Shown: positions 7,003 through 10,535 of the stretch, in pieces | How the letters are laid out: every line of letters begins with the position of its first letter | Position numbering within the stretch: position 1 is the stretch's first letter | From: a bacterium | Lineage (GTDB): Bacteria; Actinomycetota; Acidimicrobiia; Acidimicrobiales; Ilumatobacteraceae | DNA length: 10,535 nucleotides | Direction of reading: 5' to 3' | NCBI GenBank assembly: GCA_029978815.1 | Contig: JAPOIQ010000017.1 | Location: 1 to 10,535 of the forward strand | Position numbers and translations under genes: made by a program | The notes under the pieces: generated by a model | The model's input: the letters and a program-made list of their open reading frames with translations, nothing else | Databases searched by the model: none | What the model was told of the DNA's origin: nothing

Positions 7003-7018
7003 CACGTGAAATCACGTG
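7003..7018 (+). repeat. inverted repeat over the amt1 start codon
   Basis: CACGTGA (7003-7009) is mirrored by TCACGTG (7012-7018) around AA, so the GTG start codon (7006-7008) lies in the left arm. In RNA this can form a 6-bp stem with an AAAU loop directly after the ribosome binding site. It could be a protein site, a translational switch, or chance within the codons of 'MKSR'. Confidence 0.5.
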
Positions 7019-8382
7019 CTCTACGAATTATCTCCGGCCTCGGCGGAACAGCAGCGCTCGTTGCTCTTACGCCGTCGATCGGGTTCGCTCAAGAACTCAC
7101 ACCCTATGATGTTCAGGTTGTCCTCAACAACCTCTGGGTCTTCATCGCTGGCATTTTGGTGTTCTTCATGCAGGCAGGATTTGCGCTTGTCGAAGCAGGC
7201 CTTACCCGGGCGAAAAACGTCGTCAACATCTTTGCGAAAAACATGGCCGACGCAATTGTCGGCATTCTTGCGTTCTTCGCAACGGGTTACGCGTTTGCGT
7301 TTGGCTCTGGTGGCAGCAAGTGGCTCGGAAGCGGCAACTTCTTTCTCGGAGGCTTTGACGACTACTCCGCCTTCGACGGAGGTCTGAGCCCAGCTACCAC
7401 ATTCTTTTTCCAAGCGGTGTTTGCTGCGACCGCTGTCACCATCGCTTCCGGAGCAATGGCAGAGCGCACGAAGTTCAGTGCGTACCTCGTATTCAGTCTC
7501 GTGATGTGTGCCTTCATCTACCCGGTTGTCGTCCACTGGACTTGGGGTGGCGGACTCATCGCACAGATGTCCATCGGTGACGCCGTGTACTCCGACTTTG
7601 CTGGGTCGGGCATCGTTCATATGGTCGGTGGAATCGCTGCTCTCATGGGTGCGAAATTCCTCGGACCCCGCATTGGCAAATACGCCGCAGACGGAACGCC
7701 TCGAGCCATCCCAGGCCACAACATCCCCTTCGCCATCCTCGGTGTCTTCATTTTGTGGATGGGATGGTTCGGGTTCAACCCAGGGTCTGAGCTCGCTGCT
7801 GACCAATACGTCATGTCAGTCGCAGTGAACACGATGATCGCTGCTGCTGCTGGCGGTCTGTTCTCTGCGATCACGATCTGGTTCAAGGCCGGTAAGCCCG
7901 ACGTCGCCATGGTCGGCAACGGCGCTCTTGCAGGTCTCGTCGCGATCACCGCTCCTTGTGGAACCGTCGACCCGTTGCCCGCCGCACTCATCGGTGGCAT
8001 CGGTGGCATCATCGTCGTCTACTCGGTGTACTTCTTCGACAAGATCAAGATCGACGATCCCGTCGGCGCAATCTCAGTGCACGGCGTATGTGGTATCTGG
8101 GGCACGCTGTCGATTGGCCTCTTCGCCAAATATGACGATGCATTCTTGGGTCGTGAAGATGCCGGTTTGTTCTACGGCGGCGGCGTCGACCAGCTCCTCA
8201 TGCAGGCGGTCATGCTCCTCATCATCATTGCGTGGGTGACCATCACCACTGCCATTCTCTTCAGCATCATCAAGGCCACGATCGGCCTCCGGGTCTCCGC
8301 TGAGGAAGAAATTGAAGGCCTCGACGTAATCGAGCACGGACTTGCTGGCTACAGCGGCGACTCGGTTGCCGTTGGCTCCTGA
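7006..8382 (+). CDS. amt: ammonium transporter, AMT1-like, with signal peptide
   Basis: This 458-residue ammonium channel of the Amt/Mep/Rh family works as a trimer in the cytoplasmic membrane. Residues 1-28 look like a cleavable signal peptide (MKSR, hydrophobic core, 'IGFA' before Q29), as in other Amt proteins with 11 mature membrane helices. Key pore residues are present: W180 before 'GGG' and D197 at the ammonium-recruiting vestibule, a probable outer Phe gate F139 with F257 in 'GFNPGS', and the twin histidines H205 ('GIVHMVGG') and H359 ('SVHGVCGIWG'). 'NNLWVFIAGILVFFMQAGFALVEAGL' (41-66) is typical of the AMT1/cyanobacterial-like branch rather than of AmtB. The C-terminal tail 'GLRVSAEEEIEGLDVIEHG' is the conserved region that couples subunits and meets PII. 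GTG start with a strong ribosome binding site. glnK1 follows 27 bases later; a GlnR-like box precedes it. Confidence 0.97.
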   Translation: MKSRALRIISGLGGTAALVALTPSIGFAQELTPYDVQVVLNNLWVFIAGILVFFMQAGFALVEAGLTRAKNVVNIFAKNMADAIVGILAFFATGYAFAFGSGGSKWLGSGNFFLGGFDDYSAFDGGLSPATTFFFQAVFAATAVTIASGAMAERTKFSAYLVFSLVMCAFIYPVVVHWTWGGGLIAQMSIGDAVYSDFAGSGIVHMVGGIAALMGAKFLGPRIGKYAADGTPRAIPGHNIPFAILGVFILWMGWFGFNPGSELAADQYVMSVAVNTMIAAAAGGLFSAITIWFKAGKPDVAMVGNGALAGLVAITAPCGTVDPLPAALIGGIGGIIVVYSVYFFDKIKIDDPVGAISVHGVCGIWGTLSIGLFAKYDDAFLGREDAGLFYGGGVDQLLMQAVMLLIIIAWVTITTAILFSIIKATIGLRVSAEEEIEGLDVIEHGLAGYSGDSVAVGS

Positions 8383-8748
<366 letters not shown>

Positions 8749-8773
8749 CACCCAGGCCTTGGGCATCGACGCC

Positions 8774-8806
8774 CGCCCCTTTCCACCCTCGTGCGGAGTA
8801 GGGGCG
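8774..8806 (+). terminator. first of two abutting hairpins after glnK1
   Basis: CGCCCCT (8774-8780) pairs with AGGGGCG (8800-8806) across a 19-base loop, 25 bases past the glnK1 stop. It touches the second hairpin directly. There is no T-tract. Terminator or attenuator function is inferred from the position. Confidence 0.5.
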
Positions 8807-8831
8807 CTCCCGGACCGTCACGGTCCGGGAG
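8807..8831 (+). terminator. GC-rich terminator hairpin between glnK1 and amt2
   Basis: CTCCCGGACCG (8807-8817) and CGGTCCGGGAG (8821-8831) form a perfect 11-bp stem with a TCA loop, followed only by TTG. This strong stem separates the amt1-glnK1 unit from the amt2 promoter, so amt2-glnK2 probably forms its own transcript. Confidence 0.7.
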
Positions 8832-8857
8832 TTGCGCGTCTGGCCGTTGAGCGAATC

Positions 8858-8884
8858 CGAACATTCCTGAAACATTCCAGAAAC
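8858..8884 (+). promoter_or_regulatory. phased direct repeats, GlnR-like operator of amt2
   Basis: Three half-sites, CGAAC, GAAAC and GAAAC, end at 8862, 8873 and 8884, exactly 11 bp apart. The core can be read as AACATTCC, AACATTCC and AACATCTC separated by 3 bases. The period and the AC/AAC ends match the GlnR box logic seen before amt1. The site would sit about 24-50 bp upstream of the transcription start if amt2 is leaderless, which is an activator position. Confidence 0.6.
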
Positions 8885-8894
8885 ATCTCGTATC

Positions 8895-8900
8895 TAGTTT
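8895..8900 (+). promoter_or_regulatory. candidate -10 hexamer of amt2
   Basis: TAGTTT fits TAnnnT, starts 11 bp after the last half-site (8884), and ends 7 bases before ATG 8908. This would give a leaderless or nearly leaderless amt2 mRNA; no properly spaced ribosome binding site exists (GAGAAG touches the ATG). Confidence 0.45.
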
Positions 8901-8907
8901 CGAGAAG

Positions 8908-10465
<1,558 letters not shown>

Positions 10466-10519
10466 ACAATCAGCTCTGCCAGATGCGTTAGTGGTCGTCG
10501 CATCGCCTACGTTGTAGGA
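10466..10519 (+). promoter_or_regulatory. spacer after glnK2, possible promoter
   Basis: This spacer holds TACGTT (10508-10513), a TAnnnT hexamer 6 bases before ATG 10520, and a TAGGA that is too close to that ATG to be a standard ribosome binding site. I see no clear terminator hairpin and no phased GlnR-like repeat here. Confidence 0.25.
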
Positions 10520-10535
10520 ATGAGCACGACCGAAC
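10520..10535 (+). CDS. possible start of a further gene (partial)
   Basis: ATG at 10520 opens a frame 'MSTTE...' cut by the window end after five codons. In Streptomyces and mycobacteria the gene after amtB-glnK is usually glnD (PII-modifying nucleotidyltransferase), so glnD is a candidate by position only. Five codons cannot confirm that this is a gene. Confidence 0.3.

Noticed and set aside
7021..7806. Long open frame (261 codons) on the minus strand inside amt1
   Set aside because: It lies fully antisense to a conserved ammonium channel; the peptide is polar and rich in Glu, Ser and Asp with no domain pattern. It is explained by the codon bias of the plus-strand gene.

Overview
The window looks like the chromosome of a free-living actinobacterium of moderate GC. 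The inference rests on the GC-leaning codon use, GTG/TTG starts, apparently leaderless genes, terminator-like stems without T-tracts, a FadE26-type acyl-CoA dehydrogenase, and GlnR-like boxes in front of ammonium transporter genes. The class Acidimicrobiia is my best guess, from overall feel rather than a marker gene. There are no RNA genes, mobile elements, CRISPR arrays or phage signatures, and no gene-free stretch over 300 bases.

Left part (1-5305). It opens with the last 32 codons of a rhodanese-like protein. Next is a translationally coupled pair, a YdhF-like aldo/keto reductase and an SsuD-like flavin-dependent monooxygenase. Their convergent border with a MalK/UgpC/MsmX-type ABC ATPase gene is a perfect 15-bp palindrome that probably ends transcription from both sides. 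Divergent from the ATPase is an unrecognised protein with a highly charged tail, whose 3' end overlaps the 3' end of an MFS efflux-type transporter gene.

Middle (4100-6877). On the minus strand an acyl-CoA dehydrogenase gene is followed after 6 bases by the MFS transporter gene. Divergent from the dehydrogenase is a very small protein that is essentially only an OmpR/PhoB-type winged helix, without a receiver domain.

Right part (6878-10535). This is a nitrogen-acquisition cassette in the order amt1-glnK1-amt2-glnK2. The two ammonium channels belong to visibly different subtypes: amt1 is long, has a signal peptide and is AMT1-like; amt2 is short and AmtB-like. The two PII proteins are about 76% identical, with T-loops that are almost the same. 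Upstream of each amt gene I find half-sites ending in AC repeated every 11 bp, in the pattern of the actinobacterial GlnR box. In both cases a TAnnnT -10-like hexamer begins exactly 11 bp after the last phased half-site. The receiver-less winged-helix gene lies right beside the first box, so it is a candidate regulator of the cassette, although an unseen full-length GlnR is equally possible. The most notable signals are this phased operator pair, the stand-alone winged helix, an inverted repeat covering the amt1 start codon, and two abutting hairpins between glnK1 and amt2.
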